DNA of 64,000 nt. Origin: Pseudonocardia oceani. Lineage in GTDB: Bacteria > Actinomycetota > Actinomycetes > Mycobacteriales > Pseudonocardiaceae. The DNA lies in NCBI RefSeq assembly GCF_019263585.2, contig NZ_JADQDF010000001.1, positions 4,970,501 to 5,034,500 of the forward strand, read 5' to 3'. A program made the translations under genes and the position numbers. The notes beneath the pieces are model-generated. The model ran no database searches. It was given only the letters and a program-made list of their open reading frames with translations, and was not told where the DNA came from. Position 1 is the first letter of the stretch. Every line of letters starts with the position of its first letter. This document shows positions 25,563 through 32,830 of this stretch, one piece after another.

Positions 25563-27155
25563 TCAGAAGGGCGGCGGGTCCTGCGGGTCGCCACGCGAGG
25601 TCCAGTCGAGATCGACGTGGCGGTAGGGGACCGGCGCCGGTCTGGCCTGTCGCGACGGGCGGGGTGGGAGGTCGGGCTCGGGGCGGTAGTCGAAGGGGTC
25701 GCTGGTGTAGCGGTGGCCCGTCGGGGTGGTCCAGGTGAGCCGACCGTCGGGGTGTTGGACCACGCTCCACCCCGGCGAGTGCTTCTCGTGGTGGTGCAGG
25801 GTGCAGCCGTCGGTGAGGTTGTGCGCGGCGGTGGGGCCGAGCGGGTACGGGACGGTGTGGTCGAGTTCGGAGTCGAGCGCGCGGCGTCGGCACAGGGGCG
25901 AGCGGCAGTGGACGTCGCGGGCCCGGACGAAGTCGGTGAGCGCGGCGGGCGGGCGGTAGGTGGTGCGGCCGTGGTCGAGCAGGGCCCCGGACAGCGGGTC
26001 GGTGACCAGGCGCTTCCACACCGCGTCGGCGGCGATCTGCCGGGCCAGGTCGGCGGGGATCGGGCCGTAGCCGACCAGGTCGCACGGCTGCTCGTCGGCG
26101 CCGATCAAGGCGGAGTGCGGCACCACGACCTGCACCAGCGGCTTGCCCGGGTCGACCGGCCGCGGCGGCGCAGCCTCGCCAGTGCCAGTGCCAGTGCCAG
26201 TGCCAGTGCCAGTGCCAGTGCCAGTGCCGGTGCCGGCGGTGTCGGCGTCGGCAGAGCCGGTGTCGGCAGAGCCGGGGTCGGCACAGTCGAGGTCAGTGGT
26301 CGCGGCGCGGCTCGTGACCCGGCCGGTGAGGAGGTCGGCGAGGAGGTCTGCGCGCCGCGCGTCCATGCCGCGCGGGTCCTCGGCGCCGAGACCGCGGGCG
26401 AGGCGGGTGAGCCACTGGTGGGCGGCGAGCGCGTCGGGCGCGGCGAGCAGCGCCCACAGCGAGGCCATGCCCTCGGTCTCCTCGCCGACGACCACGCGCC
26501 GGTCGAGGCGGGCCTTCGCGTGCCGGTCGTTCGCGCCGTCGGGGTCGACAGCGATCACGGCGCGGCGCAGGGCGGCGACCAGCTGCGCGCGACTCTGCCG
26601 CTCGGCGGCGGGCAGCACCCGGTCCTGCACGCGGGCGGCCTGCTCGTCGGGGAGGTGCTGGGTGGCGTCGCAGATCGCGCGGACCTTGGTCGCATCGATC
26701 CGCCCGGCCTCGTGGGCGTCGAGCGTGGCGGGCAGAGTCTCGGTGAGCCGGCGGGCCTGGGCCAGCCGCTGCCCCGCCGTGAGCCGCGAGACCGACAGTG
26801 CCAAGGCGATCTCGTCCGGCGCCCACCGGCTGACGGCGCCGGGTCCCTGCGCGGCCACGTCCCGGGGATCGGCCGGACGTCGGCGGGCGAACTCGGCGAG
26901 CAGCCGGGACTGGCGCGCGGCGGCCCAGGAGGCGACGCGGTCGAGGTCGGCCACGGCGTCGACGAGCTCCGCGTCGGCGAGCTCACCGGGGTCGGCGGAC
27001 GCGAGGTCGAGCTCGAGCGCGAGCCACCCCGATGGTGCGGGGCGTCCGGCGGCGACGAGGGCATCGAACACTTCGTCGAGCGGGGGCCAGTCGGGAGCGT
27101 CCGCGAGCATCCGGGAGACCTCGTCGGTCTCCTCCGGCGGCACGGCATCGAACAT
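25563..27155 (-). CDS. DUF222 / HNH endonuclease domain protein (13E12 family)
   Basis: 530 aa. The N-terminal two thirds is the helical DUF222 region (for example GRIDATKVRAICDATQHLPDEQAARVQDRVLPAAERQS); the C-terminal HNH nuclease domain spans roughly residues 405-460 with DVHCRSPLCRRRALDSELDHTVPY, then NLTDGCTLHHHEKH. A (Gly-Thr)n linker encoded by a hexanucleotide repeat separates them. The ATG at 27155 is chosen because TAGAAT ends 7 nt upstream. A perfect LexA box overlaps the start, so DNA damage should induce it. 13E12 proteins are repeated, mobile-like genes of unproven function in actinobacteria. Confidence 0.9.
   Translation of the reverse strand: MFDAVPPEETDEVSRMLADAPDWPPLDEVFDALVAAGRPAPSGWLALELDLASADPGELADAELVDAVADLDRVASWAAARQSRLLAEFARRRPADPRDVAAQGPGAVSRWAPDEIALALSVSRLTAGQRLAQARRLTETLPATLDAHEAGRIDATKVRAICDATQHLPDEQAARVQDRVLPAAERQSRAQLVAALRRAVIAVDPDGANDRHAKARLDRRVVVGEETEGMASLWALLAAPDALAAHQWLTRLARGLGAEDPRGMDARRADLLADLLTGRVTSRAATTDLDCADPGSADTGSADADTAGTGTGTGTGTGTGTGTGTGEAAPPRPVDPGKPLVQVVVPHSALIGADEQPCDLVGYGPIPADLARQIAADAVWKRLVTDPLSGALLDHGRTTYRPPAALTDFVRARDVHCRSPLCRRRALDSELDHTVPYPLGPTAAHNLTDGCTLHHHEKHSPGWSVVQHPDGRLTWTTPTGHRYTSDPFDYRPEPDLPPRPSRQARPAPVPYRHVDLDWTSRGDPQDPPPF
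26179..26238. repeat. Hexanucleotide tandem repeat (CCAGTG)8 plus two degenerate units
   Basis: Eight perfect CCAGTG units (26179-26226), then CCGGTG and CCGGCG. On the minus strand it encodes alternating Gly-Thr in the DUF222 protein. Length changes keep the frame and add or remove two residues per unit. Confidence 0.95.
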
Positions 27156-27163
27156 GTGTTCGA
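27148..27163. promoter_or_regulatory. LexA (SOS) box
   Basis: TCGAAC-ATGT-GTTCGA is a perfect match to the actinobacterial LexA consensus TCGAAC-N4-GTTCGA. It overlaps the ATG of the DUF222 gene and abuts its -10, so bound LexA would block transcription. Confidence 0.88.
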
Positions 27164-27191
27164 TTCTAGCGGGAGCCTTCTCGCTGGTCAA
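27163..27191 (-). promoter_or_regulatory. Sigma70-type promoter of the DUF222 gene
   Basis: TTGACC (27191-27186) and TAGAAT (27168-27163) are spaced by 17 bp; the ATG follows 7 nt later, as for a leaderless mRNA. Confidence 0.8.
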
Positions 27192-27646
27192 CCGCGTGGG
27201 AAGCACCGTTCGCTGCTGTGAACGATGCTCCTGGGTCGGCGCGTGACCCACGGCGGACCCAGGCCTGTGGCGTCACACCGAGCCGGCGCGCGAGGCGGTC
27301 GGAGCGCCGAGTCGCGGACCGTGGCAGATGGCGGCGACCGACTTGCGCCGTGCGTGAGAGGCGAACCCGCCGGACCCCGTCCCGCCGGACCCCGACCCGC
27401 CGCCCCGGCCGAGCTGCGCACCTGATCGCCGCCTGCGCACGGCGGGACGTGTGCGGGCGGCTGCTGGGTGCGCAGTTCGCGTTGATCGGGATGGCGACGC
27501 ACACGGCCGGCCGGGCCCGCAGACGGCCGATCATTGGTCCGAACGGCCCGTCCGAGTGCCACGTGTAACGCATCCGGCGCATCCTGCGAATCACTCCACG
27601 GCAACTCACTTCGCGCGTCGCTGGGGAGCGGACGCGCCACCCGCCA

Positions 27647-27677
27647 CGACCCCGGGTCACTCTGTGACCCGGGGTCG
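27647..27677. terminator. 14-bp hairpin in intergenic region
   Basis: CGACCCCGGGTCAC and its exact complement flank the loop TCT. No gene ends beside it, so terminator, attenuator or protein site are all possible. Confidence 0.4.
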
Positions 27678-27729
27678 TCGCACGTCCGGGTCCTCGCGCC
27701 CGCGCCCGTCGCGCGGTACAACGGAGGCG

Positions 27730-27747
27730 GGCACGTGATCACGTGCC
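27730..27747. promoter_or_regulatory. 18-bp perfect palindrome upstream of the GlsB-like gene
   Basis: GGCACGTGATCACGTGCC lies 28 nt before the ATG at 27776 and shortly after a TACAAC hexamer (27717-27722) that could be the -10. The position suits a repressor operator. Confidence 0.6.
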
Positions 27748-27775
27748 GGTGCCACGACCGGGGAGTGCAGGACAC

Positions 27776-28051
27776 ATGGGCGTCATCGGGACCATCATCG
27801 GCTGGGTCGTCTTCGGCCTCATCGCCGGATTCATCGCGCGCGCCATCGTGCCCGGCAAGGACCACATCGGCATCGCGCGCACCATCGCGGTCGGCGTCGT
27901 CGGCTCCGTGCTGGGCGGCCTCATCTTCGGCCTGCTGACGGGCGGTTTCCGCGGCTTCCAGCCCGCCGGCTGGATCGGCTCGATCATCGGCGCCGTGATC
28001 GTCCTGCTGGTCTACAACCGCGTCACCGGCCGCAAGCAGAACCGCCTGTAG
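27776..28051 (+). CDS. GlsB/YeaQ/YmgE family stress response membrane protein
   Basis: 91 aa, small hydrophobic protein: MGVIGTIIGWVVFGLIAGFIARAIVPGKDHIG is the family signature, followed by two further glycine-rich membrane segments. Members are induced by stress or in stationary phase; their biochemical role is unknown. The ATG at 27776 follows a purine-rich stretch (GGGGAG). A perfect 18-bp palindrome upstream suggests repression by a dimeric regulator. Confidence 0.92.
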   Translation: MGVIGTIIGWVVFGLIAGFIARAIVPGKDHIGIARTIAVGVVGSVLGGLIFGLLTGGFRGFQPAGWIGSIIGAVIVLLVYNRVTGRKQNRL

Positions 28052-28066
28052 CCAGCGCGCGCTCCG

Positions 28067-28294
28067 TCATCGGGGCGTGACCCGAGCGCCCGGTCCGACC
28101 ACCTCCGCCAGCAGCGCGCGGAGCGGGACCACCGGGCGCCCGAGCACGTCGGCCGGCGCGGACGCGGTGTCGGCGAAGCCGCACTCGCGGGACGCGCGGA
28201 ACACCCCGAGCAGCATCTCCGCCGGGCCGGTCGGCGCGCCGCGGTCGACGAGGCCGGCCGCCCACTCGTCGTCGGCGACGTCCTCGCGACCTAC
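28067..28294 (-). pseudogene. C-terminal remnant of an NAD(P)-binding (NmrA/QorB-like) reductase
   Basis: The minus-strand frame ending at 28067 reads DEWAAGLVDRGAPTG, then EMLLGVFRASRECGFAD and ADVLGRPVVPLRALLAEVV, which resembles the last 60-70 residues of atypical SDR quinone reductases. Nothing upstream in this frame looks like the rest of such a protein, so it seems truncated. The family match is by eye only. Confidence 0.45.
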
Positions 28295-28420
28295 GTGGCG
28301 CACGAGACGCCGGCGTTCCGGACGGTCGTGCCCGACCTCCCGGGGCTGACCGCCGCCGAGCGCGTCCTGCTGGTCGAGTGGCTCGACCGGGAGACCGGGC
28401 GACCCGACGGGCAGGTCTAG
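28262..28420 (+). pseudogene. C-terminal protein fragment without start
   Basis: A plus-strand frame ends at TAG 28418-28420 and its last 50 codons (TYVAHETPAFRTVVPDLPG, then ERVLLVEWLDRETGRPDGQV) read like real protein. The only in-frame start is a GTG at 28295 with no ribosome binding site. It overlaps the remnant on the other strand, so one of the two may be a shadow. Family not recognised. Confidence 0.3.
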
Positions 28421-29853
28421 GAAGCAGTACCGCCGTGCGTGCCCGCACTGCGGTAGTCGGTGTAGGTGTAGGGGTTGTCCAGCACCTTCGTCTCCGGCAC
28501 GTCGGGGTTCATGCCCTGCTGCCACGCCTCCTCGCCCATCGCCCCGCGCAGGTGCTCGACCGTCGCGTCCACCGTGCGCCGCACCGACGCCAGGTCGACG
28601 TCGACGAGCCGCCCGTCGCGCTTCACCACGCGGCCCCCGACGAGCACGGTGTGCACGTCGGCGCGCTGCGCCTGGAACGCGACGTGCCCGTGCGGGTTGA
28701 GCACCGGGAACGAGACGGGGGAGTGGTCGTTGCGCAGCAGCACGACGTCGGCCTTCTTGCCGACCTCGATGCTGCCCAGCTCGGACTCCCGGCCCAGCGC
28801 CGCCGCGCCGCCGCGGGTGGCCCACTCGACGACCTGGTCGGCGCGCAGGGAGGCGTGCGTGACGGTGTCGCCCTGCGCGTGCGCCTCCATGTGCTCGCGC
28901 GAGCGGTCGGCGCCCAGCGTGGTGCGCATGGCGGAGAACAGGTCGCCGCTCCACCAGACCGAGGTGTCCATCGACAGCGACACCGGGATCCCGTGCGAGC
29001 GCAGCGCCCACGTGGGCGGGTAGCCCTGGCCCGCGCTCTGCTCGCTCTCGGTGGACACCGAGACGGAGCCGCCGGTGGCCGCGATGCGGTGGTAGGAGTC
29101 GGCCGACAGCGTGGCCGCGTGGACGTAGACCGTCTCCGGCGTCATGAAGCCGTGGTCGTGCATGAGCTTGATGCCGTCGTCGTTGGTGGCGCCCCAGACG
29201 CCGGCATGCGTCGTGACCGGCACGCCCATCTCGCGCGCGACCTCGAAGGCGGGCTTCTCGGGGAACGCCGGGTCGCCGGTGACGTCGAACGCGAGCTGGA
29301 AGCCGAGGTTCTCCTTGCCGGTGACGCGGCGGGAGACGAAGTCGCGGAACTCGGGCGTGGCCGTCCAGTTCGCGGGGGCGTCCTGGATGTTGCCGTAGGC
29401 GAGGACGAACCGGCCCGGCACCGCCTCGAGCGCGTCGACGGCGGCGTCGGCGTGCGCGACGGTCTGCAGCCCGTGCGACCAGTCGACGGTCGTGGTGACG
29501 CCGGCGTCGAGCGCCTCCCAGGCGCCGAGCAGGTTGCCCGCGTGGACGTCCTCGGGGCGGAAGGCCTTGCCCCACTCCAGGTAGTACCAGACGAAGTACT
29601 GCGTGAGCGTCCAGTCGGCGCCGTAGCCGCGCATCGCGGTCTGCCACATGTGCCGGTGGGTGTCGATCATGCCCGGCATCACGACGCCGCCGGTCGCGTC
29701 GATCTCCTCGGTGCCCGCCGGCACCTCCAGACCGGGGCCGACGGCGGCGATCACGCCGTCGACGACCAGCACGTCGTGGCCGGGCAGCACGCTGCGCCCG
29801 GCGTCGACGGTCAGGACCGTGCCACCCCGCAGGACGACCGGACGCTCGCTCAT
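28417..29853 (-). CDS. Amidohydrolase family protein (ATZ/TRZ or cytosine-deaminase-like)
   Basis: 478 aa metal-dependent hydrolase. Metal ligands are visible: DTHRHMW (HxH, about residue 68), VTTHAG (His, about 225), YVHAATL (His) and LSMDTS (Asp). The C-terminal ADVVLL... HTVLVGGRVVKRDGRL segment is the composite beta-sandwich. Relatives deaminate or dechlorinate heterocycles or open cyclic amides. The ATG at 29853 has GGAGGG 7 nt upstream. It is divergent from an IclR gene, and the intervening region has repeats that also appear before the next operon, so it probably belongs to that catabolic pathway. Confidence 0.9.
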   Translation of the reverse strand: MSERPVVLRGGTVLTVDAGRSVLPGHDVLVVDGVIAAVGPGLEVPAGTEEIDATGGVVMPGMIDTHRHMWQTAMRGYGADWTLTQYFVWYYLEWGKAFRPEDVHAGNLLGAWEALDAGVTTTVDWSHGLQTVAHADAAVDALEAVPGRFVLAYGNIQDAPANWTATPEFRDFVSRRVTGKENLGFQLAFDVTGDPAFPEKPAFEVAREMGVPVTTHAGVWGATNDDGIKLMHDHGFMTPETVYVHAATLSADSYHRIAATGGSVSVSTESEQSAGQGYPPTWALRSHGIPVSLSMDTSVWWSGDLFSAMRTTLGADRSREHMEAHAQGDTVTHASLRADQVVEWATRGGAAALGRESELGSIEVGKKADVVLLRNDHSPVSFPVLNPHGHVAFQAQRADVHTVLVGGRVVKRDGRLVDVDLASVRRTVDATVEHLRGAMGEEAWQQGMNPDVPETKVLDNPYTYTDYRSAGTHGGTAS

Positions 29854-29869
29854 CTGTGAACCCTCCGTT

Positions 29870-29908
29870 GCGTACACCCGTCCGCGTACAACCGTCCGCG
29901 TGACGGAC
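29870..29908. promoter_or_regulatory. Operator-like repeats between amidohydrolase and iclR
   Basis: Two 14-bp direct repeats, GCGTACACCCGTCC and GCGTACAACCGTCC, lie in tandem (29870-29897), overlapping a dyad GTCCG-CGTGA-CGGAC (29894-29908). The same GTCCG-N5-CGGAC motif occurs at 30871-30885. They probably bind the IclR-family regulator encoded alongside. Confidence 0.6.
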
Positions 29909-29999
29909 ACTCGCGGTCAGGGTGACTGTGGCGCAGGTCGGCCCGGCTGTCAATGCGGTCGGCTACCCTGCGCTGACGCGAGGGAGAGGGGATCGAGCG

Positions 30000-30800
30000 G
30001 TGCCACGCGAGGGAGCCGGTCCCGACTTCATCGAGGCGCTGGCGCGCGGCCTGGAGGTGATCGCGGCCTTCGGGCCCGAGCGCCCGGCGATGACGCTCGC
30101 CGAGGTCGCGGGCGCCACCGGCCTGGCGCGGCCCACCGCGCGCCGGATCCTGCTGACGCTCGAGGAGCTCGGCTACGTCCGCGCCGAGGGCCGCGGCTAC
30201 TCGCTGACGCCGCGGGTGCTCGAGCTCGGCGTCGCCTACGTGCGCTCGCAGGGGCTGTGGGACGTCGCGCGCCCGCACATGGAGAAGCTCGGCGCGCGCA
30301 CGAACGAGTCCGTCTCGATCGCCCAGCTCGACGGCTCCGACATCGTCTACGTCGCGCGCGTGTCCGTCCCCAAGATCGTCTCGCTCGCGGTGCAGATCGG
30401 GACGCGCTTTCCCGCTCTGCCGACGTCGCTGGGCAAGGTGCAGCTCGCCGCGCTCGACGCCGAGGAGCTCGAGGCGGTGCTCGCACAGCCCACCCGCTCC
30501 GGCCTCGTGGCGCGCTGGTGCCCCGACCGCGCCGAGCGCGACGCGGCCCTGCGCGAGGTGCGTGCCCGCGGCTGGGCTCTCACCGACGAGCAGCTCACGC
30601 TGGGCATCCGCTCGGTGGCCGCGCCCCTGCGCGACGGCTCCGGGAAGGTGATCGCCGGCCTCAACGTCAACTGCCACGCCGCCGAGACGCCGGTCGAGCG
30701 CCTGCTCGAGCACCACCTGCCGCTGCTGCTGCAGGCCGCGGGCGACATCAGCGCCGACTTCGCGCGCGTGCAGGACGTGCCGCACGTCGCCGTCTCCTGA
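30000..30800 (+). CDS. IclR family transcriptional regulator
   Basis: 266 aa. N-terminal winged helix (FIEALARGLEVIAAFG, then MTLAEVAGATGLARPTARRILLTLEELGYV) and a C-terminal IclR effector domain (LPTSLGKVQLAAL, GLNVNCHAAETPVERLLEHHLPLL), closest by eye to PcaR/PobR-type regulators of aromatic catabolism. The GTG at 30000 is preceded by a GAGGGAGAGGGG stretch. A TACCCT hexamer lies 30 nt upstream. It probably controls both the divergent amidohydrolase gene and the downstream operon. Confidence 0.92.
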   Translation: MPREGAGPDFIEALARGLEVIAAFGPERPAMTLAEVAGATGLARPTARRILLTLEELGYVRAEGRGYSLTPRVLELGVAYVRSQGLWDVARPHMEKLGARTNESVSIAQLDGSDIVYVARVSVPKIVSLAVQIGTRFPALPTSLGKVQLAALDAEELEAVLAQPTRSGLVARWCPDRAERDAALREVRARGWALTDEQLTLGIRSVAAPLRDGSGKVIAGLNVNCHAAETPVERLLEHHLPLLLQAAGDISADFARVQDVPHVAVS

Positions 30801-30823
30801 GGTGCCCCCGGAGTCGCCCCGGC

Positions 30824-30852
30824 TTGACCGCTCGGGCGGTACGGCGGAGACT
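30824..30852 (+). promoter_or_regulatory. Promoter of the CoA-transferase operon
   Basis: TTGACC and GAGACT with a 17-nt spacer, directly upstream of the operator-like dyads at 30861-30885. Confidence 0.6.
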
Positions 30853-30860
30853 CGGCTTTG

Positions 30861-30885
30861 GCGGACGACTGTCCGCCAGTCGGAC
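30861..30885. promoter_or_regulatory. Operator dyads before the CoA-transferase operon
   Basis: GCGGAC-GACT-GTCCGC (30861-30876) overlaps GTCCG-CCAGT-CGGAC (30871-30885). The second has the same arms and spacing as the dyad at 29894-29908. The location just after the expected transcription start suits repression. Confidence 0.6.
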
Positions 30886-30896
30886 GAGGAGGGTGC

Positions 30897-32042
30897 ATGC
30901 CGGGACCGCTGTCAGGGGTGCTGGTCGCCGACCTCTCCCGCGTCCTCGCCGGGCCGTACGCCACGATGCTGCTGGCGGACATGGGGGCCGAGGTCGTCAA
31001 GGTCGAGAGCCCCCAGGGCGACGAGACGCGCACCTGGACGCCGCCCGTGCGGGGTGAGACGTCCACCTACTACCTGGGCGTCAACCGCGGGAAGCGGTCG
31101 ATCGCGCTGGACCTGCGCGACGACGCCGACGCCGCCGTCGCCCGCGAACTGGTGCGCCGCGCCGACGTCGTCGTCGAGAACTTCAAGCCCGGCGGCCTGG
31201 CCCGCTTCGGGCTCGACCACGACACCGTCCGCGCCGCCAACCCCCGCGCCGTCTACGCCTCGATCAGCGGCTTCGGCTCCGGTGCGGGCGCGCACGTCCC
31301 CGGCTACGACCTCATGGTGCAGGCGATCTCCGGCCTGATGAGCCTGACGGGCGACGCCGACGGGCCGCCCTACCGCGCCGGCATCTCCGTGTTCGACGTC
31401 ATGGCCGGCAACCACGCCGTCATCGGCATCCTCGCCGCCCTGCGCCACCGCGACGCCACCGGCGAGGGCCAGCACGTCGAGGTCAACCTGCTGTCCTCCG
31501 CGCTGACCGGGCTGGTCAACCACAGCTCCGCCTACGTCGCGGGCGGCGTCGTGCCCACCCGCATGGGCAACGCGCACCCCAGCGTCTTCCCCTACGAGCC
31601 GCTGCCCACCGCCGACGACGACCTCATCGTCGCCGCGGCCAACGACGGGCAGTTCCGCAAGCTGTGCGACGTGCTCGGCATCCCCGGGGTGCCCGACGAC
31701 CCGCGCTTCGCCCGCAACGCCGACCGCACCGCGCACCGCGAGGAGCTGCGCCCGATCCTCACCGATCGGCTCGCCACCCGCGGCGCCGTCGAGTGGTTCG
31801 AGGAGCTGACGAAGGTGGGCGTGCCGTGCGGGCCCATCGGCACCATCGACGGTGGGTTCGCGATGGCCGAGCGGTTCGGGCTCGACCCCGTCGTCGAGGT
31901 GGGGGAGGGCGAACGCGCGGTGCCCACGACCCGGCACCCGATCCGCTTCTCCGCGACGCCCGCGGCCTACCGGCTGCCCCCGCCCGAGCTCGACGAGCAC
32001 GGCGCCGAGCTGCGCACGTGGCTGGAGGAGACCGGTGCCTGA
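30897..32042 (+). CDS. CaiB/BaiF family CoA transferase
   Basis: 381 aa class III CoA transferase. Signature DLSRVLAGPYATMLLADMGAEVVKVESPQGDETR at the N-terminus and the catalytic aspartate in GYDLMVQAISGLMSLTG (about residue 139). It moves CoA between carboxylic acids. GAGGAGGG lies just before the ATG. First gene of the operon; the next gene, a citryl-CoA-lyase-like protein, overlaps its stop by 8 nt, so the pair may activate and then cleave a dicarboxylic or tricarboxylic acyl-CoA. Confidence 0.93.
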   Translation: MPGPLSGVLVADLSRVLAGPYATMLLADMGAEVVKVESPQGDETRTWTPPVRGETSTYYLGVNRGKRSIALDLRDDADAAVARELVRRADVVVENFKPGGLARFGLDHDTVRAANPRAVYASISGFGSGAGAHVPGYDLMVQAISGLMSLTGDADGPPYRAGISVFDVMAGNHAVIGILAALRHRDATGEGQHVEVNLLSSALTGLVNHSSAYVAGGVVPTRMGNAHPSVFPYEPLPTADDDLIVAAANDGQFRKLCDVLGIPGVPDDPRFARNADRTAHREELRPILTDRLATRGAVEWFEELTKVGVPCGPIGTIDGGFAMAERFGLDPVVEVGEGERAVPTTRHPIRFSATPAAYRLPPPELDEHGAELRTWLEETGA

Positions 32043-32829
32043 GTACCCCACCGCGCTGGGCGCCTCGTCCCGCGAGACGATCACGCTGCTCGGCCACGAC
32101 CTCGCCGAGGACGTCATGGGGAAGGTCGGGTTCGGCGAGCTCGCGTTCTGGCTCGCCACCCAGCGCCGCCCCAGCTCCGGCGAGACCCGCGTGTTCGAGG
32201 CCGTGCTCGCCGCGCTGGCCGACCACGGCTTCACCCCGACCGCGATCGTCACGCGCCTCACCTACCTGTCCGCGCCCGACTCCGTGCAGGGCGCGCTCGC
32301 GGCCGGCCTGCTCGGCGGCGGGTCGCGCTTCCTGGGCGTCACCGAGGACTGCGGCCGGTTCCTGCACGCGCACCTGCCCGACGAGCTCCCCGTCGACGAC
32401 GCCGGCTGGGACGCGCTCGCCCTCGACGTCGTGCGCGCGCAGCGGGAGGCCAAGCGGTTCGTGCCGGGCCTGGGCCACCACGTGCACAAGGACGGCGACC
32501 CGCGCACCCCGCGGCTGTTCGCCGTCGCCACCGAGGAGGGCCTCTACGGCCCGCACCTCTCGCTGTTCGCCGCCATCGGCCGGGTCCACCCGCGGGTGCT
32601 GGGGAAGACGCTGCCGCTCAACGGCGCCGGCGTCTGCGGCGCCGCGCTGGCCGACCTCGGCCTGCCGCTGGAGCTGCTGCGCGGCTTCGCGCTGCTCGCC
32701 CGCACCGCCGGCCTGATCGGGCAGCTGGCGGAGGAGTTGCGCCACCCCGTCGGCAACGACATCTTCCTGTCCGTGGACCTGAACAACCGGTCGGTCGAGC
32801 CCGACCCGTACCCGACCGAGGGGATCTGA
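32035..32829 (+). CDS. Citryl-CoA lyase-like protein (short citrate-synthase homologue)
   Basis: 264 aa, much shorter than citrate synthase (about 430). It keeps the C-terminal citrate-synthase motifs VPGLGHHVHKDGDPRTPRL (active-site His and the DPR motif) and LNGAGVCGAALADLGLP. Such short homologues are annotated as citryl-CoA lyases, which split citryl-CoA or a related hydroxyacyl-CoA into acetyl-CoA and a keto acid. The GTG start overlaps the CoA-transferase stop. The substrate in this operon is unknown; a branched hydroxy-tricarboxylic ring-cleavage product is one possibility. Confidence 0.8.
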   Translation: MPEYPTALGASSRETITLLGHDLAEDVMGKVGFGELAFWLATQRRPSSGETRVFEAVLAALADHGFTPTAIVTRLTYLSAPDSVQGALAAGLLGGGSRFLGVTEDCGRFLHAHLPDELPVDDAGWDALALDVVRAQREAKRFVPGLGHHVHKDGDPRTPRLFAVATEEGLYGPHLSLFAAIGRVHPRVLGKTLPLNGAGVCGAALADLGLPLELLRGFALLARTAGLIGQLAEELRHPVGNDIFLSVDLNNRSVEPDPYPTEGI

Positions 32830-32830
32830 G

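Larger units (their letters stand above)
27192..27775. other. Long intergenic region with dyads, no gene recognised
   Basis: About 580 nt without a convincing gene. It holds a 15-bp tandem repeat (27366-27395, units CCCGCCGGACCCCGT and one variant), a strong hairpin (27647-27677) and an 18-bp palindrome (27730-27747). Open frames here give Arg-rich translations without family resemblance. Confidence 0.5.

Noticed and set aside
26179..26238. Short direct repeats as a CRISPR array
   Set aside because: Six-base units without spacers inside a coding frame; no cas genes.
27192..27700. Small plus- and minus-strand open frames in the long intergenic region
   Set aside because: Arg-rich, no ribosome binding sites, no recognisable family.
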